This document shows, in pieces, positions 1-8,541 of a stretch of DNA of 64,000 nucleotides. Each line of letters opens with the position of its first letter. Within the stretch, counting starts at the first letter, position 1. Position numbers and translations under genes: made by a program. Under the pieces are notes generated by a model. The model did not search any database, was not told the origin of the DNA, and saw nothing but the letters and a program-made list of their open reading frames with translations. Source of the stretch: JAGVSR01 sp963750715 (GTDB lineage: Bacteria > Pseudomonadota > Alphaproteobacteria > Rhizobiales > Hyphomicrobiaceae); the NCBI GenBank assembly GCA_963750715.1, contig CAVVRP010000001.1, forward strand, positions 1-64,000, read 5' to 3'.

Positions 1-58
1 TACGCAATATGGGTGGGCTGGAAATCCCGTTTAGCTAGTTGCGCTTCCTTTTTTAAAG

Positions 59-82
59 CGGCGGCTTCGCAAGGAGCCGCCG
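59..82. terminator. Hairpin, likely terminator of a gene left of the window
   Basis: CGGCGGCT and AGCCGCCG form a perfect 8-bp stem around an 8-nt loop, with T-rich DNA on both sides. The same hairpin type recurs near 10.5, 24.2, 29.6, 30.5 and 56.8 kb. Positions 1-58 show no gene. Confidence 0.5.
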
Positions 83-92
83 TTGTTAGTTC

Positions 93-1235
93 ATGCTGAA
101 CATGATGCTCGCCTGGGAGAGTGAGTGGTTAATAGCAATTTGGCCAACAGCACGGCCCAAAAAGCGTGATAAAATCTTAGTAGGTTCAAATCCGGACACG
201 CCTGCCATGCAGTATGTTGCGGCGTTTCTGATTGCTATCGTGGCCCTTGTCGGCGGGACGTGGGCCTTCTTTGAGGTGGTCACTAAGCTCATTGAGCAGC
301 AAGAGCAGATTGGCGTTCAGGGTAGAGAGGCGCAATCACTTGGTGACAAGTACAATCCAGGACACCATGCGATTGGCCATCAGGTCAGCGGAGAACCGGC
401 CGCAGCAGGCCAGTTCGATATCGCCAAAATCGCACCGAACGGGACATCAGTCTTTGCCGGCAGAGCAATGCCTAACTCTGTCGTGACCGTGCTTGCCGAC
501 GGTGAACCGATTGGAACAGTAAACTCTGATCTGAATGGCGAGTGGGTTCTAATCACCGAGCGACGTGTCCCTAATTCCAATCCGAAACTGTCGATCCAGC
601 TCGGAACGGCGCCGGTTCAACAGCACATCGAGGCGGCATCCAGTGAAATCGCTACGGCTAGCAGCACACCGCCATCCGTGGCTTCTGTGACAGCACAGCT
701 CATGGACGACTTGCAGCGTCGAGTGGACCGGGCGCGCGCAAACGCAGAAGAGCGTGTGGGAAGATCGGCCGATGTCGCTGGAGAGCCTGGTGAGACTAAT
801 GCGGCCGCCGATGGGGACAAGTCCGTTTCAGGCCGTGACGTTGCGGCCGCAGTTCCCGAGCAAGCAGCTGCGAACAGGGCGGAGCCGCGTATTCTACCTG
901 TCCCGATTAAGTTCGTGTTCCGCGAAGCGGTATTCACCGAAGACGGACGCAAGGCTGCGCAGTTGTTGCTGGAGTACGTTCGTCTGGAAAAGCTGCCCTT
1001 ACTGAGGCTGACGGGGCATGCAGATGAAAGGGGCACTCACGATTTCAACATGAACCTGTCGGCCGAACGGCTGGCGACTGTCGCCCAGCTCCTGCGAGCA
1101 GGTGGATACAGCGGCAACCTTGAACTCATACCCAAGGGTGATGCTGAACCCTTTAAGGGGATTGATCGTACTCATTTTCCGCGCGAGCAGCTTTACGAGC
1201 TCGACCGCCGAGTGGAGCTGCACCTCGCGAACTAG
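93..1235 (+). CDS. OmpA-family envelope protein with Ig-like domain
   Basis: 380 residues from the first ATG. One membrane segment lies at about residues 39-62 (starting YVAAFLIAIVALVGG), followed by a beta-rich Ig-like stretch at about 112-170 (APNGTSVFAGRAMPNS, DLNGEWVL). A low-complexity Ala-rich linker leads to a C-terminal OmpA/MotB-type peptidoglycan-binding domain at about 270-380, with LTGHADERGTHDFN and LSAERLATV as the hallmark motifs. It probably sits in the inner membrane and reaches the cell wall. An ATG at 207, immediately before the membrane segment, is an alternative start and would give 342 residues. Neither start has a convincing ribosome-binding site. Confidence 0.8.
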   Translation: MLNMMLAWESEWLIAIWPTARPKKRDKILVGSNPDTPAMQYVAAFLIAIVALVGGTWAFFEVVTKLIEQQEQIGVQGREAQSLGDKYNPGHHAIGHQVSGEPAAAGQFDIAKIAPNGTSVFAGRAMPNSVVTVLADGEPIGTVNSDLNGEWVLITERRVPNSNPKLSIQLGTAPVQQHIEAASSEIATASSTPPSVASVTAQLMDDLQRRVDRARANAEERVGRSADVAGEPGETNAAADGDKSVSGRDVAAAVPEQAAANRAEPRILPVPIKFVFREAVFTEDGRKAAQLLLEYVRLEKLPLLRLTGHADERGTHDFNMNLSAERLATVAQLLRAGGYSGNLELIPKGDAEPFKGIDRTHFPREQLYELDRRVELHLAN

Positions 1236-1334
1236 TGCATCCCTCTGAGGCCGCCGGTGTTAGTTTTAGATTATCGTGGCATCGCGCTGCTGTATATTTG
1301 AGTGAATGGACGATAATCTGCTCCAGGTTTCGTT

Positions 1335-1679
1335 ATGATGAGTTCTCTGAAATCAAAGCGAATACTGCAGGCTGGTATTTGGTCCACGCTGCTGATGGGT
1401 GCTTGCTCCGCCGCCCATGCTGACGGGCCCTGTTCAGATCAGGCAGTCAAAGATTTCTTCATTCAGGGCGGGGAGCAGGTGATCGACGGACGCAACGTTA
1501 AGATAAGGTCGCTTTCGAACGAAGAGACGCTGGCGCAGTCAGAAACGTCGCTCTCGTGCAGATACTTGATGGAGCTGTCAGACAGCAGCAAAAGGTGGGT
1601 GAGATTTACCTACACACTCGATGCTACCGGTCAGGCTTCAATCGACTATGATGAAGAGACGACGAGTACAGCTCGATAA
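1335..1679 (+). CDS. Small secreted protein, function unknown
   Basis: 114 residues beginning with two adjacent Met codons. The N-terminus has a basic head and a hydrophobic core ending ACSAAHADGP, so it is a likely signal peptide; a lipoprotein reading of the Cys is possible. The mature part holds two Cys (in GPCSDQ and SLSCRY) that could form a disulfide, then a short acidic beta-type tail. No family is recognised. It stands alone between the OmpA-type gene and an integrase relic. Confidence 0.55.
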   Translation: MMSSLKSKRILQAGIWSTLLMGACSAAHADGPCSDQAVKDFFIQGGEQVIDGRNVKIRSLSNEETLAQSETSLSCRYLMELSDSSKRWVRFTYTLDATGQASIDYDEETTSTAR

Positions 1680-1699
1680 ATGGCCACGTCGTACATCCT

Positions 1700-1872
1700 A
1701 CATCAAATCCGTTTTGCTTCTGAGCTTCTGCATCAACCTCGATGTAGCGCTGGGTCGTGCTCAGCGCTCTATGTCCAGCTAGCATCTGAACGTCTCTGAG
1801 CGAGCCACCGACAGTGGAGATCGTTCCTGCTGCATTGGTGATGAAGGTGCGTCGGCCAGAATGGCTGCGGCT
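1700..1872 (-). pseudogene. Tyrosine recombinase C-terminal relic (copy 1 of 6)
   Basis: The minus strand reads SHSGRRTFITN, then GGSLRDVQMLAGHRALS, then TTQRYIEVDAEAQ, with no stop. These are the HxxR box, the LxGH box and the Tyr nucleophile of phage-integrase-type recombinases. The N-terminal half is absent: the sequence upstream (1873-2505) shows no recombinase similarity. This is the best preserved of six related fragments in the window. Confidence 0.8.
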
Positions 1873-2505
1873 CTCCGCACGGCCGCCAACCCGGCGCGCC
1901 AGCGGATCGACGATGCCCGCAACGCCATTGAGCAGGCCCCGCCGGCCAAGTCTGAAAGCATCCTGGCCAGTACTCTTAGGCTGTCGGTTGCGATGGTGGA
2001 GATCTGCCGGCGCTGCTGTTCACGTTGGCGCTCAACGGGCTGGCCTTTTCTCGCTGCTCTAGCGCGAACTTGCCGATGACGGCCACAGCTTCGGCGGCTG
2101 GTCCCGCCGAAGCTGTGTGATCCAGGGCATGGTCGAGCCGGTTGCCGGAGCTCGCCAGCCCCGGGCGCAAGAGGTGCCGACGTTCTGCCGCACCTTTTGC
2201 GAGCAGTAGTTCGGCCGAGACGCCACGTTTTCTGAGGTCCGCGACGGTACGCAACTGCCGTCGTCCGCCAACTCGCAATCTGGCAGACAGGGGCCGCGCA
2301 CGATAGTCGGCTTCGGGGCATTTTCGCCCGTTCCGTCGACGTCTGCACGACGGTAGTTCCAGCCCAAATTGCGGATTAAAAGTTGCACCTTAGCGGACGG
2401 TGAGTAAGGGCCATTAGCAGACGGCCAGCACCTCGCCACCCTGCCCGCTGCAAGCGTCCACCGAGAGCTCGGCTCTCAGCGCGCGAGCAGCGTGGCGCAA
2501 CGACT
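1873..2505. other. Gap without a recognisable gene
   Basis: Frames are open on both strands because the DNA is GC-rich, but none has a credible start or a family resemblance. Probably decayed sequence upstream of the integrase relic. Confidence 0.4.
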
Positions 2506-4092
2506 TCACGGTGAGGCCACTGAGGTGAAGCTAGACGGCTCCAGTGCGCCGACACAGGAAGTGTCCAGGGCGGCGGGATCGGCGAGGAACGACGCGACTA
2601 CCGCCTGGGCGCAGGGTGACGAAGGGGAGACGAAGTGCCCGACGCCCGGGATGCTGATGATCGTTGCGTTGGACAGGCTCGTCGCCGCGGAATTCGCCCC
2701 GGCCAGGGACGTCAGCGTATCGAAACCGCCGGAGATGAGGAGCGTCGGGATGCTGCTCGCGACGGGCTGGTGCATGGCCTCCGGGGCCGCGGGAACCTTC
2801 CAGACGTCGCGGCAATCTTCGTTGGCATACGCCCAGCCGCCGACACCCTCGTCTTGCATCGAGGCGGGATAGTCCGGAAACGCTTCCCGGCCGGCCGCTG
2901 CGAGATCCTTCGGTGTCGCGAACGGGTACGCTTCGCGACATGTGACGCCAAACGCTAGCCCGAAGCCGAGGGCAGGGACTTTCGGACCGGATGGCGGCGC
3001 CCTGCCTGCCCGATCTCTGGCGATCGCCTCGATGGCCTCGGTGCGACCGGCGGAGAGCCCATCGATCCGATCCGGCGCCGCACGGAGCGAGGGCACGGCA
3101 TAGTTCTGATTGCGCAGCCAGTCGACCAGCGCCCCGCCGTCGAGCACGACCTTGACGTCTTCGCCGGTGACGGGGTCGCTGACGGTTGCCGTCAAGGGTT
3201 CGGCCTCGAGTTTGTTGACCAGTCCGGTGAAGGTCCCTTCGAGATAAGGATGGGCGGCGTTGCAGGCCGGTTCCGCCGCGCAAGCGTGGAAAAGGTTGGC
3301 GAAACCGGCGTGTGTGTTCTGCCAGTATCCGGGGATGGTGTAGGTCGCCGGCACGACCGAATCGAGTACGACGCTACGAATGCCCTCGGGGTGGTCGCGC
3401 ATGAGGGTCTGCGCGAGGTAGGAACCGTATGAAGTCCCATACACATTCCACGCGGAATAGCCGAACACCTTGCGGAGGTCGGCGAAATCGGCGGCGCTCT
3501 CGGTCGAATTGTAGGCGCTAAGTTCGGCGCCGGTGGCAGCGAGTTCGCGGTGGCAGGCTTCCGTCGCGGCCACGTGGGCGCGCTTGGTTGCCACTGAATA
3601 GAAGCGAAGGCCGAGAAGCTCTCTGGCGAAGTCGTCGGTGGGCGCACAGGAAAGCGCGGGCTCCGAGAACATGGTGCCGCGCTGGCTCATCACCACGATG
3701 TCCCGGTCGCGGATGAAGTCGGCAGCGATCAGTCCGTTGGCCTCCAGGGGGGCAATGTCGCCCGGCCCGCCGGCCAGATAGACAACGGGATCTGGCCGCT
3801 TCTCCGGTGAGCGGGCGGGGAATTTCGCGACCATGAGCCTGATGGTGCGGCCGTTCGGCCGACTGCGATCCTCAGGCACGACAAGATAGCCGCAGCTCGC
3901 GTCGGCGAGGGACTCGGCGCCCTGCAGTTTCGGACATGGCGCCGCCTCGAAGCGCGGCACAGTTTCAGTTCCTTCGACGGCCTGTGCGGCTCGCGCCACA
4001 GTGGGTGAAGCAAGGAGTAGGGCGAGCAGGAGAAGGTACTGGTGGGTGACAGCTATGGTGCGGAGCCTTCCCCGTCTGGAGTAGGCGCCCAT
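2506..4092 (-). CDS. Secreted alpha/beta hydrolase, tripeptidyl-aminopeptidase-like (S33 family)
   Basis: 528 residues from the ATG at 4092, chosen because it leads straight into a signal peptide (LLLLALLLASPTVARA). A GTG at 4137 would add 15 residues. The fold is alpha/beta hydrolase: oxyanion motif YLAGGPGD, nucleophile elbow YGTSYGSY, acid Asp in ISGGFDTLT and His in GVGHFVSP, with the C-terminal TAP-like domain typical of exported proline- or tripeptidyl-aminopeptidase-type enzymes. Several Cys pairs fit a periplasmic protein. It probably cleaves short peptides or esters; the substrate cannot be told. It stands alone, with no operon partner. Confidence 0.85.
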   Translation of the reverse strand: MGAYSRRGRLRTIAVTHQYLLLLALLLASPTVARAAQAVEGTETVPRFEAAPCPKLQGAESLADASCGYLVVPEDRSRPNGRTIRLMVAKFPARSPEKRPDPVVYLAGGPGDIAPLEANGLIAADFIRDRDIVVMSQRGTMFSEPALSCAPTDDFARELLGLRFYSVATKRAHVAATEACHRELAATGAELSAYNSTESAADFADLRKVFGYSAWNVYGTSYGSYLAQTLMRDHPEGIRSVVLDSVVPATYTIPGYWQNTHAGFANLFHACAAEPACNAAHPYLEGTFTGLVNKLEAEPLTATVSDPVTGEDVKVVLDGGALVDWLRNQNYAVPSLRAAPDRIDGLSAGRTEAIEAIARDRAGRAPPSGPKVPALGFGLAFGVTCREAYPFATPKDLAAAGREAFPDYPASMQDEGVGGWAYANEDCRDVWKVPAAPEAMHQPVASSIPTLLISGGFDTLTSLAGANSAATSLSNATIISIPGVGHFVSPSSPCAQAVVASFLADPAALDTSCVGALEPSSFTSVASP

Positions 4093-4137
4093 TAAGGCGC
4101 GCAAGGGCAGCCTACGCCGAGACTGGCGACAAAGCAC

Positions 4138-4780
4138 GGACCGGATGGACCAACTGTTCGAATTTTATACTCTTTGCACGCGTGTGTAAGCGAAGAGAGA
4201 AACCAGAATTTGCCGGTCCCTCTGGTTCAACAGGTCAAACCCTGTGTGGTGCACTATGATGTCATCGGGTGGCTGTCCCAGAAGGGCTGGCCCCTTTGGG
4301 CTACATCCTGCAAATCTTGCGCGATGAAAGCTACGAGTAATCGGCTCGCTCCAATGACGCGAAGGAAGCCGCTCCGTACGTGCACAACCGCCTAGCAGCC
4401 GTGAAACATATTGGGAATAATGATAATCTCATAAAAACGGTCATTGAGGTGCAATGGACGGTCGCGACAGGAGTGTCGCGTGCCATTGGGGAGTGGATTG
4501 ACCGGGACTATACCGCTCATTGGCTCGGCAGCGCATCGACGCGGATACAACTTCACTACGATTTCCCTTAGCGTGTGTTGTGCGGAAGATAGTGACTTTT
4601 GGCTGGAAAGTGAAAGTCTTTAGTTCAAATTGCCATTACGCAGGCCATGCCTACCGCAGGTTAATCGGAATAAACAATTGTGTTTGCTGAAAGCACACTA
4701 AATTTTAAGCATAATCGCTTTAAATCAAAAGAAATATGCGGCCAATTAATGTCGCTTTAGCAGTCGAAGGATGGTAGAAA
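4138..4780. other. Gap; AT-rich leader toward the repeat protein
   Basis: No gene recognised. The last 180 bases are clearly richer in A and T than the surroundings and probably hold the promoter of the gene at 4781. Confidence 0.4.
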
Positions 4781-5827
4781 ATGTTTAACTTGCGCATGTG
4801 TGGCGGAGTGTTCGTCACGGGCCTAGTTCTATTGGCCGTGTCGCAGATTACGATGCTTCGCTCAAAGGAGCATACGATTGCCGCGGCGTATCAGTCCGAA
4901 AACGAGACGGCTTTCATCCAATTGCTCAACTTTGAAGTCGACAGGTCGCTCGTTGATACGCAGCGTACATTGGCCTTTGCCCAGGCTAGAAACGCGGAGA
5001 TTGAAGCCTCAATCGCCGCCTATGCGTCCCGGAGCGCCGAGAGGTTTGCCGAGGTGCGCAACGCCGAAATTGACAGCTCGCTCGTTGCCTACAATACACA
5101 GCGTACATTGGCCTTTGCCCAGGCTAGAAACGCGGAGATTGAAGCCTCAATCGCCGCCTATGCGTCCCGGAGCGCCGAGAGGTTTGCCGAGGTGCGCAAC
5201 GCCGAAATTGACAGCTCGCTCGTTGCCTACAATACACAGCGTACTTTGGTCTTTGCCCAGACCCGAAACGCGGAGATTGCAGCCTCAATCGCCGCCTATG
5301 CGTCCCGGAGCGCCGAGAGGTTTGCAGCGGCGCGCAACGCCGAAATCCACAGCTCGCTCGTTGCCTACAATACGCAGCGTACATTGGCCTTTGCCCAGGC
5401 CGCCTCTAGCAAGGTGCGCAGCGATAAGAGTAAGGGCACCAACGTCGACGAGACGGCGAACTCGGACAATGCCGCGAAGGCCAACAAGAGCGGCAGCGCC
5501 AAGAAGACGGCAAAGGTTGCGAGCGCCGGCAAGGTCGCAAACACAAGCAAGTCTGGTAAAATTACCAAATTTGGAAGGGCAAGCGAGCCCCGTGCCGTCT
5601 ACGGGGCCACTGCCCACGAGGATGGTCGTTCGCTTTCTTACATTGTATCTGTATCTTTTTCTGAAACCGAGGTCGCGAGCGCCGACAAGGCCGCGAACAC
5701 AAGCAAGTCTGGTAAAATTACCAAATTTGGAAGGGCAAGCGAGCCCCGTGCCGTCTACGCGGCCACTGCGCACGAGGATGGTCGTTCACCTTCTTACATT
5801 ATATCTTATTCTGAAACCGACCCGTAA
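4781..5827 (+). CDS. Membrane-anchored or secreted repeat protein, unknown function
   Basis: 348 residues. An N-terminal hydrophobic segment (about 8-24, VFVTGLVLLAVSQ) is a signal or anchor. Residues about 60-207 are three 46-residue repeats and a partial fourth. Each 46-mer splits into two related 23-residue halves, beginning RNAEIEASIAAYASRS and RNAEIDSSLVAYNTQR, predicted helical with a regular hydrophobic pattern. A Lys/Ala/Ser-rich linker follows, then two copies of a module containing SGKITKFGRASEPRAVY and ATAHEDGRS. No family is recognised. The near-identical DNA of repeats 1 and 2 points to recent expansion. Confidence 0.75.
   Translation: MFNLRMCGGVFVTGLVLLAVSQITMLRSKEHTIAAAYQSENETAFIQLLNFEVDRSLVDTQRTLAFAQARNAEIEASIAAYASRSAERFAEVRNAEIDSSLVAYNTQRTLAFAQARNAEIEASIAAYASRSAERFAEVRNAEIDSSLVAYNTQRTLVFAQTRNAEIAASIAAYASRSAERFAAARNAEIHSSLVAYNTQRTLAFAQAASSKVRSDKSKGTNVDETANSDNAAKANKSGSAKKTAKVASAGKVANTSKSGKITKFGRASEPRAVYGATAHEDGRSLSYIVSVSFSETEVASADKAANTSKSGKITKFGRASEPRAVYAATAHEDGRSPSYIISYSETDP
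4958..5401 (+). repeat. 138-bp in-frame tandem repeat, three full units and a 30-bp fourth
   Basis: Units lie at 4958-5095, 5096-5233 and 5234-5371, with a partial unit at 5372-5401. Units 1 and 2 are almost identical; unit 3 has diverged with missense changes only. All unit lengths keep the reading frame, so the protein can grow or shrink by whole units. Confidence 0.9.
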
Positions 5828-5865
5828 AGCTCGATGCTACTGATCGCGCTGCGCAGTGCCGACGT

Positions 5866-6037
5866 TCACCCGGCGGACGTGGATCTGACGAGGCCGAGCG
5901 ATCTAAACTCGACCTCCCGGTCATGACCACACTTGCAGCAATAGCATCGCAGCAGCCGACCCTCTCGCGCCAAGTCGCCGCTGTCATGCAACTCACAGTG
6001 ACACCACTCACACGCTAGACCATCTTGCGGACACATT
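5866..6037 (-). CDS. Possible small zinc-ribbon protein
   Basis: About 56 residues from the ATG at 6037. CEWCHC and then CYCCKCGHD give two Cys clusters about 20 residues apart, which fits a zinc ribbon. No clear ribosome-binding site. It may equally be a remnant; a similar Cys pattern (VYCTSCGRERD) is seen in a broken frame near 21.74 kb on the plus strand. Confidence 0.3.
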
Positions 6038-6268
6038 GCCGTAAACTGGAGAACACTGGTTAGCGCATGATTAAGACTATCTGACAGCGACAGTTGCTTG
6101 TTTTTATGACGAAAGTGGGCCCGCTTCCGGTAGGTCCTGACCGGAGACACAAGACTGCCGAGGCTCGTAAGATCAATGACGATCGAGTAAGTGTCGAGAA
6201 CGATCTTAAAGAAGCCAAGGCTAATGCCTACGACGTCCTAGATGCCGAAACCGCAGCAATCTGGGCGG

Positions 6269-6391
6269 ATGACCCAGAACAACCTCGGCACCACGCTTGA
6301 AAGCCTCGGAGACCTCGAAGGCAGCGCGGAGCGCTACGAGGAGGCCGTGGCAGTCAGTGAAATCTGGCCCATATTACCGCCCGCTTTGTGA
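6269..6391 (+). pseudogene. TPR repeat fragment
   Basis: A 40-codon frame reads TQNNLGTTLESLGD then SAERYEEAVAV, the pattern of one tetratricopeptide repeat of the kind found in long TPR proteins, then leaves the motif and stops. It is a fragment of a larger lost gene. The rest of 6040-6571 shows no gene I can support. Confidence 0.55.
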
Positions 6392-6571
6392 GTTAGACGT
6401 GCCATCAAGCAGACGGCGCCCGTAGGCCCGGCCTGACCCATTCCGGACGTTCGATCATTGAGTCGGGCGGTCAGCTAATCGGACTAGAGCAGTCATCGAA
6501 TGAGATGTTGCTCGTGTCTAATGTGACCGGGCTCCTCCGCCTGGCGGAGAAAGTGGCGCGATAGGACGGAC

Positions 6572-7360
6572 ATGGCCGAGCCCCACATCGTGGTTTCTCT
6601 GACGACGACGCCACCGCGCATGGCTCACCTCGGCCAAACGCTTCACTCCATCCTCACTCAATCGCGCGCCCCGGACCGGATCGCATTGTATCTGCCGAAG
6701 AGGTACCGCCGTCCCGAGTTTGGGTCCTATGAATTGCCTGCCGTGCCAAAAGGCATCGAGATCCGCATGTGCGATTTCGATTTCGGACCAGCGACGAAAA
6801 TTCTACCGGCGGTCAAGGAGTTCGCCGGTACAAATGCCAAGATCATCTATTGTGACGACGATCAGATATACGATGCCGAATGGATCGGCCGTCTATGCGA
6901 AAAGAGTCTCGCATTTCCGAGCGACTGCATCGCCGATCGCGGTTTGCGCGTTGCCAAGCTCGACGCGCGCTCGAGACCGAAAGATCTGAGTTACAGGATC
7001 CAGAGGTTGGCATCGCTGGGCCTCTGGCGGCCCTTGAAGCAATACGATGCGGGCGCTGACGGTGCCTTCGATATTGCCCTTGGCTACGGCGGAGTCCTGG
7101 TCCGGCCTGAGTTCTTTCCCCCGACAGTCTTCAACATCCCGGACGTCCTCTGGACTGTGGATGATATCTGGCTCTCCGGACAGATGGCCTTGAATGGCAT
7201 CACGGTGCGACAGGCATCTGCCATCCGTTTGTCGGCCAACGGCGAGGCGGCAGGTATTGCCGCACTCCTGGACTCCGAAATCGGAGGGCACGGCCGCACC
7301 GCGGCCAGCCGGGCATGCGTCGAGTACTTCCGCAAGACTTATGGCCTTTGGGCTCAGTAA
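6572..7360 (+). CDS. Glycosyltransferase-like protein (GT-A fold)
   Basis: 262 residues. The start VVSLTTTPPRMAHLGQTL and the acidic motif IIYCDDDQIYDAEW (DxD-like, nucleotide-sugar and metal binding) fit a small family of GT-A glycosyltransferases common in rhizobia. A later VDDIWLSGQMAL resembles the acceptor-side acidic motif. No membrane segment is seen, so it is probably cytoplasmic and acts on a surface polysaccharide or lipid. Isolated, with an imperfect ribosome-binding site (ATAGGAC) before the ATG. Confidence 0.7.
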   Translation: MAEPHIVVSLTTTPPRMAHLGQTLHSILTQSRAPDRIALYLPKRYRRPEFGSYELPAVPKGIEIRMCDFDFGPATKILPAVKEFAGTNAKIIYCDDDQIYDAEWIGRLCEKSLAFPSDCIADRGLRVAKLDARSRPKDLSYRIQRLASLGLWRPLKQYDAGADGAFDIALGYGGVLVRPEFFPPTVFNIPDVLWTVDDIWLSGQMALNGITVRQASAIRLSANGEAAGIAALLDSEIGGHGRTAASRACVEYFRKTYGLWAQ

Positions 7361-7444
7361 TGGTTCTGATCCGCCCCAAAAGCTGCCGCTTCAACTCCCG
7401 ACCAAACTAGTCACCCACACCGCGAGTAATGTAAGAGGAAAACG

Positions 7445-7642
7445 ATGAGCAGCAAGTTGGTGTACATTCTCGCCGTTATCGCTTTTTCGGCGCTGCTGGC
7501 TTGATATTTTCTGCCGTTGTTCAGTACGACAACGACAACGCCTACAGCGGTTTCGCCCCCTGCTGAAGCGCCAGCTCTACCAGCTGCTCCAAAACAGCCA
7601 GCGAGCCCTACTGAAACGCCGGCTCAGCCCAATACTCCATAA
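7445..7642 (+). pseudogene. Pro/Ala-rich small membrane protein, broken copy of the gene at 24383
   Basis: Reads MSSKLVYILAVIAFSALLA, then TGA, then stays in frame through FLPLFSTTTTTPTAV and PAEAPALPAAPKQP to a TAA. The intact paralogue at 24383 has Trp (TGG) where this copy has TGA, so one nonsense change in the membrane segment disables it. The ribosome-binding site AGAGGAAAACG is retained. Similarity to the other copy runs from about 7432 to 7815. Confidence 0.85.
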
Positions 7643-7739
7643 CAGCCAAACTTCACAGGGCTGCTCAGATCGGAGTGCAGTAGAGCCGGGTTGGCGTTCG
7701 CTAACGCACGTTGGCGTGTGTGCGCGAAAACGACCCCCA

Positions 7740-7815
7740 GGCAGACCAAGTCTACGACCCGCATCTGAGCTTCAGCATCAGCCTCAATCGCTTTATGTCC
7801 TTCAGCGAACGAAGG
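7740..7815 (-). pseudogene. Tyrosine recombinase C-terminal relic (copy 2)
   Basis: The minus strand reads GHKAIEADAEAQMRVV. Compared with copy 1 it has lost about 22 bases between the GH and IE codons, which removes the TTQRY nucleophile segment. It follows the broken Pro-rich gene in the same arrangement as at 24.7 kb. Confidence 0.65.
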
Positions 7816-7831
7816 GGTCTGTCTAGCGTGT

Positions 7832-8530
7832 TCATGGCGTATCCGTTCGCGACGCGTCTTCTTCTTCTGTAAGTCGGCGTAGCTCCTGGACGGCAGCATC
7901 AGGAGTCGTAATGACGCGACCTGCAAAGCCAGCGGCTGTCACCGCTGGCGCTGCGCGCGCCAGAGAAAACTGGCCGAGCACGAGGCAATCGACATCTGCG
8001 AGCTCACCCACGGCAGCAGCTGCAAGACTGTCATGTTCTGCACCATGTCCGGCCTTGAGAGCATGCAGGGCCTCTTCGACAAGCACGGTCTTAGTGGTGA
8101 TGGAACGGTTCATTTCAGCTGCCATCTGACGCAATTCGCGTTCGAGGGCGGGCGCAGATGGGGCGAAAGTGACAACTAGCCCGATGTGACTGCCACGGGC
8201 CAAAGCCTGACGAAAGGCAGATTCATTCGGACGCAGAACGGGAATTCCGACCTGTGTCTTGACCCGGTCAATCGCAGGCCCGAACGCGGAACAAGTGAAA
8301 AGTATGGCGCGCGTAATGCCGCCCCTGCCTGCCGAAGTTTCGGCATAGCGCGCAACTGTTTCGAAACGTGTCAGCATTGCGGCGTCAAGTGTACCGGCGT
8401 GGGCGCGATCAATAGCGAGCGACGTGTCAAGAACATCAAAGGCGAAGGCTTCAGGCCAACTGCGGGCAAAGGCATTCCGGGCCGGAGCAACGGATTCCTC
8501 AAGTGCATGGATTAGGGCAATGCGCGCCAT
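7832..8530 (-). CDS. Aspartate/glutamate racemase family protein
   Basis: 232 residues from the ATG at 8530, preceded by GAGGA at good spacing; a TTG at 8545 would overlap the upstream stop. The two catalytic Cys of the family are present: ILFTCSAFGPAI in the first half and DVDCLVLGQFSLA in the second. It belongs to the broad Asp/Glu/hydantoin racemase superfamily, so the substrate is uncertain. It lies 11 bases downstream of the dehydrogenase gene on the same strand and is very probably co-transcribed, suggesting joint catabolism of a hydroxy or amino acid. Confidence 0.75.
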   Translation of the reverse strand: MARIALIHALEESVAPARNAFARSWPEAFAFDVLDTSLAIDRAHAGTLDAAMLTRFETVARYAETSAGRGGITRAILFTCSAFGPAIDRVKTQVGIPVLRPNESAFRQALARGSHIGLVVTFAPSAPALERELRQMAAEMNRSITTKTVLVEEALHALKAGHGAEHDSLAAAAVGELADVDCLVLGQFSLARAAPAVTAAGFAGRVITTPDAAVQELRRLTEEEDASRTDTP

Positions 8531-8541
8531 GGCAGAATTCC

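Noticed and set aside
170..206. tRNA-like 3' end (GGTTCAAATCC ... GCCA)
   Set aside because: T-stem pairs poorly and no acceptor, D or anticodon arm can be built upstream.
4958..5401. Possible CRISPR array
   Set aside because: The 138-bp units are in-frame coding repeats with no spacers.
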